A DNA stretch of 64,000 bases, from the NCBI GenBank assembly GCA_034769895.1, contig CM068375.1, positions 254,613,542-254,677,541 on the forward strand. Reading direction: 5' to 3'. Positions 1 to 8,625 of this stretch are shown one piece after another. Under the pieces are notes generated by a model. That model ran no database searches, was not told the origin of the DNA, and was given only the letters and a program-made list of their open reading frames with translations. A program made the translations under genes and the position numbers. The number at the start of each line of letters is the position of its first letter. Position 1 is the first letter of the stretch. Origin of the DNA: Magicicada septendecula. Its lineage: Eukaryota > Arthropoda > Insecta > Hemiptera > Cicadidae.

Positions 1-776
1 AATGTGAATAAGTATCAACTACAGAAGAACTAAAACAGTGTGCAGTAATTGTTTTACAAAATTATACTTAGAGTCAGTGAATTCAGTAAAATGTAACCAC
101 GCCGTTGGAGAAAGCAACATGTGATCCACTTCTAGAACTTCCAGTCTACCGAATCAGGAAAGTGTAAACCCAAAATTTTACTTAAAGAGCTCTTTACCCA
201 AATTGCAGATATGTGTACACAAAAAGTAAATTGAGATGATAAGTATGAATGTGAGAGAGAAAGCGGGGCGCGAGCATGTTAAATGTCGACATCCAAACGG
301 GGTGTTGGTTTGCATTTGTGTTAATAAAAATAAGTAAAATCATTTGATAATGAAGCAGCTGCCTAGTTAATATATAAAATTTGGTAAACTAACGTTTAAT
401 AAAATATAAAAGAGTTGTATGTTGAAAGAGAGCCAATAAGTAATGGCCGCCATGTTAAAATTTTATCTGGTGTACACGCTCAAATAAATTGCTAAATAAA
501 TCGCTATTAATGGTGAATGTTTCAATTGAACGTATTCTCATTTCTATGCCTGTCTCTGTCAGCAATCACGCTGAGTCGAATCCTTGGACCTTAGGTAATA
601 TTAAAAACAACAAGATTGAAATAACCAGATGCTCCAACTATGGAAGTACCATAATTATGGTGCGCGTTACATACGTGACTCATACAAGTAATGTAAACAG
701 ACCCGAATATAGGTTACTGGTTATTCCTGCATACAAATACATTTTATATTTATTTAAATATATATGAGTTATAACA
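1..776 (+). repeat. 5' LTR of element A, copy 0 (left part outside window)
   Basis: This is the right-hand 776 bp of a 1.24-kb LTR, seen whole at 25589-26835 and 51641-52877. It ends in TAACA directly before a tRNA-type primer site, and the complete copies begin TGTGACAG, so the LTR has TG...CA ends. The upstream promoter part of this copy lies outside the window. A 92-residue reading frame inside it (489-767) is broken by one inserted T in the last copy and is not considered a gene. Confidence 0.9.
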
Positions 777-778
777 AA

Positions 779-796
779 TGGCACCCGAACTGGGAC
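779..796 (+). other. Primer binding site of element A, copy 0
   Basis: TGGCACCCGAACTGGGAC starts two bases after the LTR end. It begins with TGG, the complement of the tRNA CCA tail, and resembles lysine-tRNA primer sites without matching exactly. Minus-strand DNA synthesis would start here. The same site follows the other two A 5' LTRs, at 26838 and 52880. The primer tRNA is not assigned. Confidence 0.85.
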
Positions 797-927
797 TATA
801 TAAAATACATTAATATATTTTATATAATAAGCCTGAATGGTGGCAGAGTGGACATGGAAAATGAGAATACGGTTGTAGGTTAGGTGGTAACGATAATAAA
901 GCGACAAACCATTAACAGATTTTTATA

Positions 928-2141
928 ATGGCAGAAAATAAAGAAAATTGTTCTTTATTAAGAATGACTGACAGTACGAATAACAGTCAAATAAGTATGA
1001 CACAATCAATAGTCATGAGTGAAGGAGTCGTTCACTCAACACCAATCCCAAATAACAGGGCTGAAAATAGCGAAATTATAAAAACAATGCAAATGCTTTT
1101 TAATCAGAAATTCAGCAAACTTGATGAGAAATTTAATGAACAAAACAGCGAAATTAGAGGAATCCAGAGTAATTTTAATGTAAAGTTTGACGAAATAAAA
1201 AACGAAATAAAAAAACAAAATTTTAATTTTGATAAACGAATTGATGAAATGCACGCACGTTTTGATAAAACGGAAGAGAAAATAATTGCATTAGTTAATG
1301 AGAAGTTTGATAAACAAAAGAATAAAGTAGATGAAAATTACGAGAGTAAAATGGGGGTAGAGAATAGTAGAGAATCAAATAAATTGAATGAAAATAAAGA
1401 CAAGGTAAGTAGTGGTGAGAATTATGATAATAGAATTAAAAATATGGTGTTAGAAAATAATTGTGTGAGTATTGAGAGTGGTGATAAAAGTATAATGGGA
1501 GTAGAATTTGATAAGGAAGTGATAAAAAGTGTTGATGAATTAGAGAGAAAGTATAGAGAGAATTTACAGATAAAGGGGTTGCAGGGGGTAAATTTTTCCC
1601 TTAATGTTGTAGTGGGGGGTGAAGAAATGGCTTCGCGTGAATATGTGAAAGACGATAGGTCTACAGATAGATTTCCCTTGGTTTTTTATGCACTTCACAG
1701 GTGGTGCTGTAATGATAAGTTAGTATCCCCTGCATATTTTGAGAGAGAGTGTGTAGCTTGGTATGATGGTGAGAAATGTTTTGAGAGAGAGAGAGAAAGA
1801 GAGAAATAGAGATATTTAAAGTAAAGAAAAATTATGAAGAATTCATAGAAAGGCTAGGCATAGAGAGAAATAACAATGATAATGAGTACTTACCTTACAA
1901 TGACATTGAGATAGCAGTAGGTGAGGTTAACAATGAGAATATAACTTACCTAATGTTAACAGATAATACCAACGGAGACTGGACAAAATTGACCAATATT
2001 GAACAGGTATATGAACCAACAGAAGTGATAATAAATGACATAGAAATAAGAGATTATTATAATAATAATAATAAATTTGATATAAATAAGAATGATCTAT
2101 GTTACAAATATGTTAGACTATTATTCGACGATATGGGGTAA
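928..2141 (+). pseudogene. gag-like coiled-coil protein of element A, copy 0 (one frameshift)
   Basis: The ATG at 928 opens a 293-residue frame ending at 1809. The protein continues in another frame from about 1785 to the TAA at 2141, for about 400 residues in all. The N-terminus is Ser/Thr/Asn-rich with an HSTPIP motif near residue 38. A long Lys/Glu/Asn-rich coiled coil follows (about 50-160), then a C-terminal region ending RLLFDDMG. The break lies in a (GA)n run at 1782-1805. The frame is confirmed by element F, whose protein keeps the order VIWY..., TNGD.TK, ...RLIWDDGG across the equivalent place. It has no zinc knuckle, protease or polymerase. It is probably the only protein of the element; a structural Gag-like role is inferred from position and coiled coil, not from a recognised domain. 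Confidence 0.7.
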
Positions 2142-3896
2142 TTGTTTATTGTTTATTGTTCATGAACATTTAATGATATGAATAATATGGTGTTGAAGTG
2201 CATTGTCTTATGGAACGATTTGTGGTTAATGATAAGAAATAATAAGTTGGACTGTATATTCTTTTATGTGTACATGTTATTATGTTAAGTGTATTTGTGT
2301 ACTTTGCTGTTGTGTATTTTATGTATTTTTTGTGTGTAAACTATGTATTGTAAAATTTTAAATAATTGAAAGAAGTTTAATAATGATTTTGAAATAACTA
2401 GGGAATTCAGATTCTAATGGTTAGTAGATGATTATGTATTTGGCTATTGAGAAGTATTGTTGTTAGTAGATAAGTGATGAATTTCTAATGGTATATTAAT
2501 GTGAAATGTTGTAAAGAGTTTGGGAATAGTGATAAATAAGGGCATTGGAGTTAGTTAGATAGAGTTAATGGGAGTTAGGGAAAATAAAGTGCTGAGATGC
2601 TGATAATATATAAAGAGGTGTTAGATATTTTAGGGACACAGTGGTTAGCGATTATATGTAGAGGTGAGTAATGTGGATGGTAATTATATTTGTTGTTGAT
2701 GGTGATATTTTGTAATAAGGGTATTGGTGTAGGAGTCCAACGAGAGATGTTGAGACAGGAAGGGACCGTTTAGCGCTGGAAAGGGTTACCTGAAAGGGTC
2801 AGGAACTGATAAGGGAATGAGTTGGTTAGAGGGAATACACATATACTAGTACAAAAATGAGCGGTGCCAGAGGTTTTAAATGGGATTTGTGAAGGGGGTT
2901 ATTATTGAGATATTGGTGTCATTTTATATGTAAATGGTTAGAAGCGGTTGTTAGTAGAGAAAAAGGGGTAGTAAGGTTAGGTTGACAAATGCCAAAATAA
3001 GATAGAGAAAAATGAATAATAGAGAGTCACTCAAACTAATAAGGATAAAAAGGTTAGAAAAAGGAAAATTCATAGTAGAAAAGTGATGTAACTGAAAGGT
3101 ACGGTAAATGGAAAGGTAAATGACAAATTTGAGAATTCTGCATAGAAGCTAAATGAATGTTAAATGATAAAAGTTAATAGAGAGTTGATAGTAATAATGT
3201 TATAAAGTTTTGCTACAAGTTATGAAAATATGAATTCAGTAATGTGAATTGTTCAATGTTAGTGTTTAATGCTTATGATGTACAATGTTTTGTTGTGTTT
3301 TATAATGACAACAATAGTGTGTGTGGATAGGAGGTTACTACCAGGATAGTAACGATTATAATATTAAAATTTTGTAAAGTTTGTCCATTCTCTAGAAATG
3401 ATTCTGTTATAAAGAAAGTTAAACATAAGAAAAGATCGTAAAGAAATTATAAAGCTTTAAAGTTGTTTGCCATGATATAGATATTGTAAGATTATATGAA
3501 GTAAAATATTAGGGTTAATGGTTGTTGCTAAAGCAGTAAAGTAGATTTTTGTTTAGGTTAAGAGCAATTGTTTTCATGTGATAAAGAGAGTGAATATAAT
3601 TGACGGAAGTCAGAAAGGTGTACTAGATACCGGATTGTTAAAAAGAGAAGGAATTTTCTGTCTTAATTCTTGATATACATTGTTTGCAACTTGTAGAATT
3701 AAGCAAACCAATGCCCCAAAACGCAAACCAACGTACTAAGAGGAAACATATCAGTTGTGGATATGGATATAGAGAAGGCCACTATTTTTAAATTTTGTAT
3801 TGAATGTTTCAGAGTTTTATGGTGTGGTGACCGCGGTCCTGAGCTGGCCGGTGCGTCAGAGCAGGAGCGTAAAGTGCCTCATGGCCTTATGGTGTA
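2142..3896 (+). other. Non-coding interior of element A, copy 0
   Basis: About 1.75 kb downstream of the gag-like frame has no convincing reading frame on either strand. It is AT-rich and G-biased on the plus strand, with frequent stops. No reverse transcriptase, RNase H or integrase motif was found. Its one notable island, 2728-2823, is listed separately because it is conserved in element F. Confidence 0.75.
2728..2823 (+). other. Conserved non-coding module I of element A, copy 0
   Basis: This 96-nt island reads TGTAGGAGTCC, then GGAAGGGACCGTTTAG (2758-2773), then GATAAGGGAATGAGTT (2808-2823). Element F, minus strand at 59933-59828, has TGTAGGAGTCC, GGATGGGAACGATTTAG and GATAATGGGAAATGAGTT in the same order with spacings of 34 and 54 nt, against 30 and 50 here. 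No long frame covers it. Shared conservation in otherwise diverged non-coding DNA suggests an RNA signal; the function is unknown. Confidence 0.6.
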
Positions 3897-4094
3897 GGGA
3901 TCTCTCAGGAGAAGTCCAGTAAGGTCAGAGGGTGCGAACCTCATCATTGGACCAAGGGTAAGTGATTGAATTTTTTTTATAGTAACACTACATGGGGTTG
4001 TGGCTCCATATCTGAGCTGATCCTTTTAGAGAGGTGTGAATGAGTCAATGAAAGTTTTTGTGTCTCGACACAAAACCTTTCATTGAGGGTGTTT
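3897..4094 (+). other. Conserved 3'-terminal non-coding module II of element A, copy 0
   Basis: The last 198 nt before the 3' LTR hold four landmarks: GGGATCTCT plus GGAGAAGTCCAGT (3897-3920), GGGGTTGTGGCTCCA (3994-4008), TCCTTTTAGAG (4021-4031) and the hairpin 4045-4086, followed by GGGTGTTT next to the LTR. Element F has the same four landmarks before its own 3' LTR. Their distances to the LTR are 198, 101, 74 and 50 nt here, against 190, 96, 68 and 51 nt in F. The position suggests a role in plus-strand priming, RNA export, packaging or 3' processing; this is inference. Confidence 0.65.
4045..4086 (+). other. 42-nt hairpin before the 3' LTR of A, copy 0
   Basis: Two 20-nt arms (4045-4064 and 4067-4086) pair with one G-T position around a 2-nt centre. 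The outer arms are TCAATGAAAG and CTTTCATTGA. The polypurine stretch GGG follows immediately and the LTR starts nine bases later. Copies at 30104-30145 and 56144-56185 keep it. Confidence 0.85.
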
Positions 4095-4757
4095 TGTGAC
4101 AGTACAAAAAGTCTGATATAAAAAGTATGGTATGCAAGGTAGTAAATTATGGTATTTCGATGTTTTTAAAGTCATTTCTATGGGTAATACAATTTCCCTT
4201 GGTTTTTGCCTACAACGACGCAGTTCCGAGACAACAAAATAATTTCAAGGACAGCAGTGTACGTGCAGATAAAAAGACTTATAATGGTTACCGCCACTAA
4301 TAACGGCGCTTCATACTGATGTTTCATTGGCCGACAACGCCAAACGTCATTAAAACAACAATGACGTATTTAAAATACGTAACAAACAAGGCGATTATAT
4401 AACCAGAGACAAAGAACGATGACGTTTACTCACACACACATACGTAAAATTTGCATAATTTTCACCCCAGTCTGCAGAAATTCATCATGGCGATAACACG
4501 CTAACCATTGTGCTGGCCTGAGTTAGTCAGTTTTTAGTGTCTTAAATAAGTCAAAATGTAATAAAAATGTGAATAAGTATCAACTACAGAAGAACTAAAA
4601 CAGTGTGCAGTAATTGTTTTACAAAATTATACTTAGAGTCAGTGAATTCAGTAAAATGTAACCACGCCGTTAGAGAAAGCAACATGTGATCCACTTCTAG
4701 AACTTCCAGTCTACCGAATCAGGAAAGTGTAAACCCAAAATTTTACTTAAAGAGCTC
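4095..4757 (+). repeat. 3' LTR of element A, copy 0, truncated at the unit junction
   Basis: The LTR starts TGTGACAG and matches the intact A LTRs for 663 bp, up to GAGCTC. The intact LTR continues CTCTTTACCC, but here CTC is followed by unrelated DNA (GTATTTTCACC). The same break occurs at 30816/30817 and not at the equivalent place in the last copy (about 56,844). This is the breakpoint of the tandem duplication rather than an element end. Confidence 0.9.
4326..4425 (+). promoter_or_regulatory. Putative U3 promoter of element A (seen in truncated 3' LTR)
   Basis: The segment holds an inverted CCAAT box (ATTGG near 4326), a facing pair of CRE-like sites (ACGTCATT 4344-4351 and AATGACGT 4360-4367), a palindrome ACGTATTTAAAATACGT, a TATA-like TATATAA (4396-4402) and a third TGACGT at 4420. 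The same arrangement is in every A LTR that covers the region. Activity is not shown. Confidence 0.45.
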
Positions 4758-4789
4758 GTATTTTCACCGAGCGATTATAATTTTATAAT

Positions 4790-4865
4790 ATTCTATTTAA
4801 ACCCCTTTCCCTTAGAGATCTCATTATTATTTGAAACGTTCCCAGGTATAAATTTTAATGTTGTT
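4790..4865. repeat. 76-bp direct duplication, left copy
   Basis: These 76 bp, ATTCTATTTAAACC through AATGTTGTT, recur exactly at 6175-6250. The left copy covers the 3' end of the B gag-like frame. The right copy lies just beyond the B LTR. The pair brackets the B remnant; flanks on either side are unrelated. Confidence 0.85.
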
Positions 4866-5621
4866 GTGTTAGAAACTAAATTTCTACTCTCAGTATCACT
4901 ACCACTATTATTTACTGTATCACTTTTTGATACCCCATTTTCGAATTTATTACCCGCTTTACTTGCAAAGCTCTTTAAATTCTCATTTATTGCAATTACT
5001 TGTCCAAGTTCTTTTTGGTTAGATTCTAACATGTTCGTTTTACCGTCTACCACACACACACTCTCTTAACTCATCTGTTTTTCTTTTCGTTTCACTACGT
5101 ATTTCGTTAATTCGCTCATCAATACTACACAGTGAATTAGTTAATTCGTCAAGCTTTACGTTTATGCTATTCTCTAATTTCATATTCTGTTCTTTGTATT
5201 GTTCAAATTTAGCATCATTTGTGTCAAAGCGTTTATTTAATTTGGTCTCGCTTACGTCAAAACGACTATTTATATTGCTACTTATTTCCTCGAATTTAGT
5301 CTCAAACTTTTCATCACTATTGTCTAAACGATTATTTAAGGCATTTAATTTACTGTTCATCTCGCCCTTAAATTCATTAAAATTATTGCTTAACATCATA
5401 CTTTGTTTTTCTAACATTACTTGTATCATATTCACTATATCGTTATTGTCACATTGTTTGTTTTGGATAGGCGTTGAATGAATCTTAGCGCCTTCCATTG
5501 TCACTGACTCGGTTAGGCTTATTTCGTTTATTACCATTTCGGTTACTATTGTGTTTACTTGATTGTCTGTACTTGTACTAGTCAAGTCAATGCTGTTGAC
5601 TTTGTCACTATTACTCTCCAT
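4793..5621 (-). pseudogene. gag-like coiled-coil protein of remnant B (one frameshift)
   Basis: The minus-strand ATG at 5621 opens a 193-residue frame to 5040. It continues in another frame from about 5059 to the stop near 4793. The break sits in an alternating (AC/GT) run at about 5050, as expected for slippage. The N-terminus carries IHSTPIQNK, close to HSTPIP of A. The middle is a coiled coil with SRFDVSETKLNKRFD, nearly identical to SRFDIHETKLNKRFD in F. The C-terminal domain seen in A and F is missing because the remnant ends at the unit junction. It is a member of the A/B/C/F family, not autonomous, and no enzyme motif is present. Confidence 0.7.
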
Positions 5622-5782
5622 TTTTGTTTTATATTATTGTTTACATGTACAAATATGCCTAGTTTTGCTTTACCCCTTTCTCGTCACAGTCTACAATCAT
5701 TTACAACATCGCCCCCACTCCCAAATAACCCTTTCTGAAGCTAGAATTAGGTCTGGTTCGTGTAATATAAAATTACACTCAC

Positions 5783-5801
5783 CGTCCCAGTTCGGGCACC
5801 A
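5783..5801 (-). other. Primer binding site of remnant B
   Basis: On the minus strand TGGTGCCCGAACTGGGACG precedes the gag-like frame and follows the LTR end by one base. It differs from the A site at two bases near the TGG end. It fixes the orientation of B as minus. Confidence 0.8.
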
Positions 5802-5802
5802 A

Positions 5803-6169
5803 TGAAACTATTCAATTACATTTCGATTAATAAAATATATTCAATTTAGGCAAACTTCGTCTTCATCTTACCTTCGGGCTCTCCTCCAGGGTCCTACAGA
5901 TGAAAAAGTTGCAGACAAGGTTACTTGAGTTGAGGGGTGAAAATATAATAACACCGTTTATACTGGCTAGAACAACTGATTTGAATTTTATTTAATACGC
6001 AAAATGCTTATTGGCAAATTTAGACATTCTTAAAATTAACAACAAAAAAACCATAAAATTAATTGGCGAACCAATCTTACTTAACTATGACAGTTATAGC
6101 AAACAATTTACGTGTTTACTGAACCAGTACGTAATTGATCCCCATTCTCATACACATTCCTTCTTTACA
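5803..6169 (-). repeat. LTR of remnant B
   Basis: The plus-strand ends are TGAAAC (5803) and TTTACA (6169), for 367 bp with TG...CA ends, upstream of the B primer site in minus orientation. The primer-side edge is well supported. The far edge is chosen from its TTTACA end and from the length match to the C LTR (364 bp). Confidence 0.55.
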
Positions 6170-6174
6170 TGAAC

Positions 6175-6250
6175 ATTCTATTTAAACCCCTTTCCCTTAG
6201 AGATCTCATTATTATTTGAAACGTTCCCAGGTATAAATTTTAATGTTGTT
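6175..6250. repeat. 76-bp direct duplication, right copy
   Basis: This is an exact copy of 4790-4865, located five bases beyond the proposed B LTR edge. It derives from the 3' end of a B-type gag-like frame, so another B-type sequence or a rearrangement once flanked B here. Confidence 0.85.
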
Positions 6251-6889
6251 AAAATTTTGGGATTATATAAAATTGATTATACGAGTACTCAGCCTGGTTG
6301 TAGACCTGGTCCAACTGTTGAGGCACTTATTTCACCACGCACTCCGCAAGTCAATGAAAGATAGTTAAAGTTATTTTTTCTTTTTACTGGTGTTAATTAT
6401 TCACTGGTTGAATAATATTACTCACTGAATAGAACCGTGTTTTATCACATTTCGCTTTTTGTCAGCCGACTTTCCTTTGCTCGAGCACTTAGGTTTGGAG
6501 TTAGTTGACCGCAATATTGTTTATGCAGTTTTTATAGATGTTTTATTGGATAGGCCGATTATAGTATTTTCGGCCTATCTTGCACCCGAGGCCACCGTTT
6601 AAAGCTAACTTGCAGATGACTGTCCTCTGCTACTGTCTGATGCAAACACTGGTGTGAAGAAGTGTTCTTACTGTGATTTACACAGAGACTGAGCTGGCAA
6701 GCGGTTGTGTAATATGTCTGGCTGGGCAGACTCAGACATCAAGCATAAACAGTCTACAATAACAATGTATGTGTTGCTGGTTACAATGACGTTCCCCTTA
6801 GGTGAATACTGACTACTTTAAAATTAACTGATTTAAATTGAAACGCTTGTAGCACACAATTCTGTACTGTTACACAGTGTCAGTTTCAC
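6251..6889. other. Non-coding stretch between B and C
   Basis: No gene is seen. The stretch probably holds interior of remnant C on the minus strand. A hairpin at 6549-6579 has perfect 10-bp arms (GATAGGCCGA and TCGGCCTATC) around an 11-nt loop. The segment 6600-6800 is somewhat richer in GC. Confidence 0.5.
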
Positions 6890-7362
6890 ATCTTTGAATA
6901 TTTTTATTAATTTCCTCAATTTGATTTATTGCATCAAATTTACATTCATTTATTTGAGATTCAAAATTTTCAGTTACATCATGTATTTGTTTATCAATTT
7001 TTTCTGTCATACCACTATCTATTTCATTAATTCTATTATTCATATTCTTTAATGAACTATCTAACTTTGTATTAGTTCGTTAAACTTGTTGGCAAACTCT
7101 TCATTGGCATTTTCAAAACGTTTATTAATATCATTGACATTGTTCTTTAATTCATTATTCTGTTCTTTCAATTCATTGATCTACTTTCGTTTTTAACATC
7201 TTGTCTATTAAAATTACTATTCATATTTTCCGACATTGTTTTCATAAGGTTAAACATATCATCCATCGACAACTCTCTTACTCTAGTTGTCGTTGGAGTG
7301 GACTCCGCTTCTACATTACTCATTATGATCAACTCGGTAAAACTGCTTTCGTTATTTGCCAT
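6890..7362 (-). pseudogene. gag-like coiled-coil protein of remnant C (several frameshifts)
   Basis: The minus-strand ATG at 7362 gives 64 residues with an ESTPTTTR motif near residue 20 and MDDMFNLMKTM, matching the corresponding DNNDIVNMIQVM of B and DNDIMSIILSQ of F. Open coiled-coil sequence continues in other frames down to about 6890 (for example KNMNNRINEIDS), with frame changes near 7175 and near 7070. It is the most decayed member of the A/B/C/F family; the C-terminal domain is not recognisable. Confidence 0.6.
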
Positions 7363-7570
7363 TTTGATTATTTTTTGTATTTTTATTACTCAATCAATAC
7401 TTAATTATTACTTATAAACGTGAATAAATAATAACCTCCCCAGCACTTTATATTACAATATAACCTTCATACATACATACATTTATTTCTATTTCATTTA
7501 GTTACCTTAAATAACCCCTTCTGTCCTCCAAAGTAGGCCTACATTTACATAAATAAATTGTATGTAAATG

Positions 7571-7587
7571 TCCCTGTTCAGGCGCCA
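7571..7587 (-). other. Primer binding site of remnant C
   Basis: On the minus strand TGGCGCCTGAACAGGGA closely resembles the common lysine-tRNA (UUU) primer site of retroelements. It lies one base from the LTR and upstream of the C gag-like frame. Confidence 0.8.
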
Positions 7588-7588
7588 A

Positions 7589-7952
7589 TGTAACTTTAAT
7601 CATTTTCTTATACTTTTAATTTACTTTCGATTACTGTGCTTTTTGACTACTTTGAGACGCCATCTTGAATTGTTGCCAACCTCGTAATTTTTTACTTACC
7701 GGGTCCAAAGTCCATGGAGTTGTCGATTTAGGTTGGAGAACAGAATTAGATTATTTAAAAAAAAAAAAAAGATTGATTACCTTCATACATATCTTATTCT
7801 TTTTTATTCATCATAACAATTCAATAAAACAAAAGAAAAAACCCATTTAAAATCTTTTCATTCTTGTCATGAACAAAAATATCCCTTCTCCCTCTCTTAT
7901 TTCTGATACTATTTTTTAACGATAAAAAATATACAGTGATTAAATGATTACA
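7589..7952 (-). repeat. LTR of remnant C
   Basis: The plus-strand ends are TGTAAC (7589) and ATTACA (7952). The termini TGTAA and TTACA are perfect inverted repeats, for 364 bp. The primer site abuts the left end, as expected for a minus-strand element. Element D inserted just beyond the right end. Confidence 0.65.
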
Positions 7953-7955
7953 TAT

Positions 7956-8536
7956 TGCTACGACAGCACAGAACAATCTACGCGTTTATCGAATGTGCCA
8001 GAAAGATCTCGACGTAAGCGTGTGGTGTACGTGCTACTAGACACATTTTGCGAGAATCGTCTCGACTGTGCCGGGCTTCGCTCGGTCGCTCGGACTGTGT
8101 CAAGGCCGTAGTAATTACATAATTCACGAGAGATAAGACGCAGTTTGGAAGCTTCTGGTGTGTGAGCATGACTATAAATACATCGCGTAGCGGCCTTAGT
8201 TTTGAGTTCAATGCGAGATATTGGTTAGTGCGGTTCGAGAGTATTAGTGCGATATATTTCCAGAGCGGTTCGAGTTCTTACTGTGTACGTTCAAGTAGTT
8301 ATTATTGAAGTGTTGCGTTTTATAATCAGACGGTATAATTGTAATACAATTGAGTTTTAATATTTGTGGACATTTTATTGCGTGTGTACAATTTTCATTT
8401 GATTTGTTGTAGAGACTGTGTTGTTAATTACGAACTGTTTTACTGTAACAATTAAAGGTGTGATTAGTGACTTAATTGGTGTCTTGTACTTATTGTTTCC
8501 ACTGTACCTACGACGATCGAATAGACCGTCATAACA
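7956..8536 (+). repeat. 5' LTR of D, unit 1
   Basis: It begins TGCTACGACAGC and ends GTCATAACA. A TATA box, TATAAATA, lies near 8173, and an AATTAAA polyadenylation-like signal near 8447. It differs from the 3' LTR by an 8-bp indel in the CGGTCGCTCGG stretch, a 2-bp indel and several substitutions. Confidence 0.93.
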
Positions 8537-8537
8537 G

Positions 8538-8555
8538 TGGTGTCAGAAGTGGGAT
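8538..8555 (+). other. Primer binding site of D (leucine tRNA), unit 1
   Basis: TGGTGTCAGAAGTGGGAT is complementary to the 3' end of eukaryotic leucine tRNA (CAA type) plus CCA. It lies one base after the LTR. Confidence 0.88.
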
Positions 8556-8625
8556 AGAACGGTTAACAGTGGAAACAGTGGACGCTTTGTACAAGACGAG
8601 TGTGATTCGTAATTAATCAGTAAAC

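Noticed and set aside
489-767. 92-residue reading frame inside the A LTR, present in copies 0 and 1
   Set aside because: It spans the LTR end region, has no recognisable domain and is broken by one inserted base in both LTRs of copy 2.
1782-1812. Programmed frameshift between the two parts of the A gag-like protein
   Set aside because: No known slippery heptamer, and related F and B break at other places; slippage in the (GA)n run is simpler.
3820-3960. GC-richer segment with GGTGCGAACC, resembling a tRNA or SINE B box
   Set aside because: No matching A box at the right distance and no cloverleaf could be drawn. It is better explained as the edge of conserved module II.
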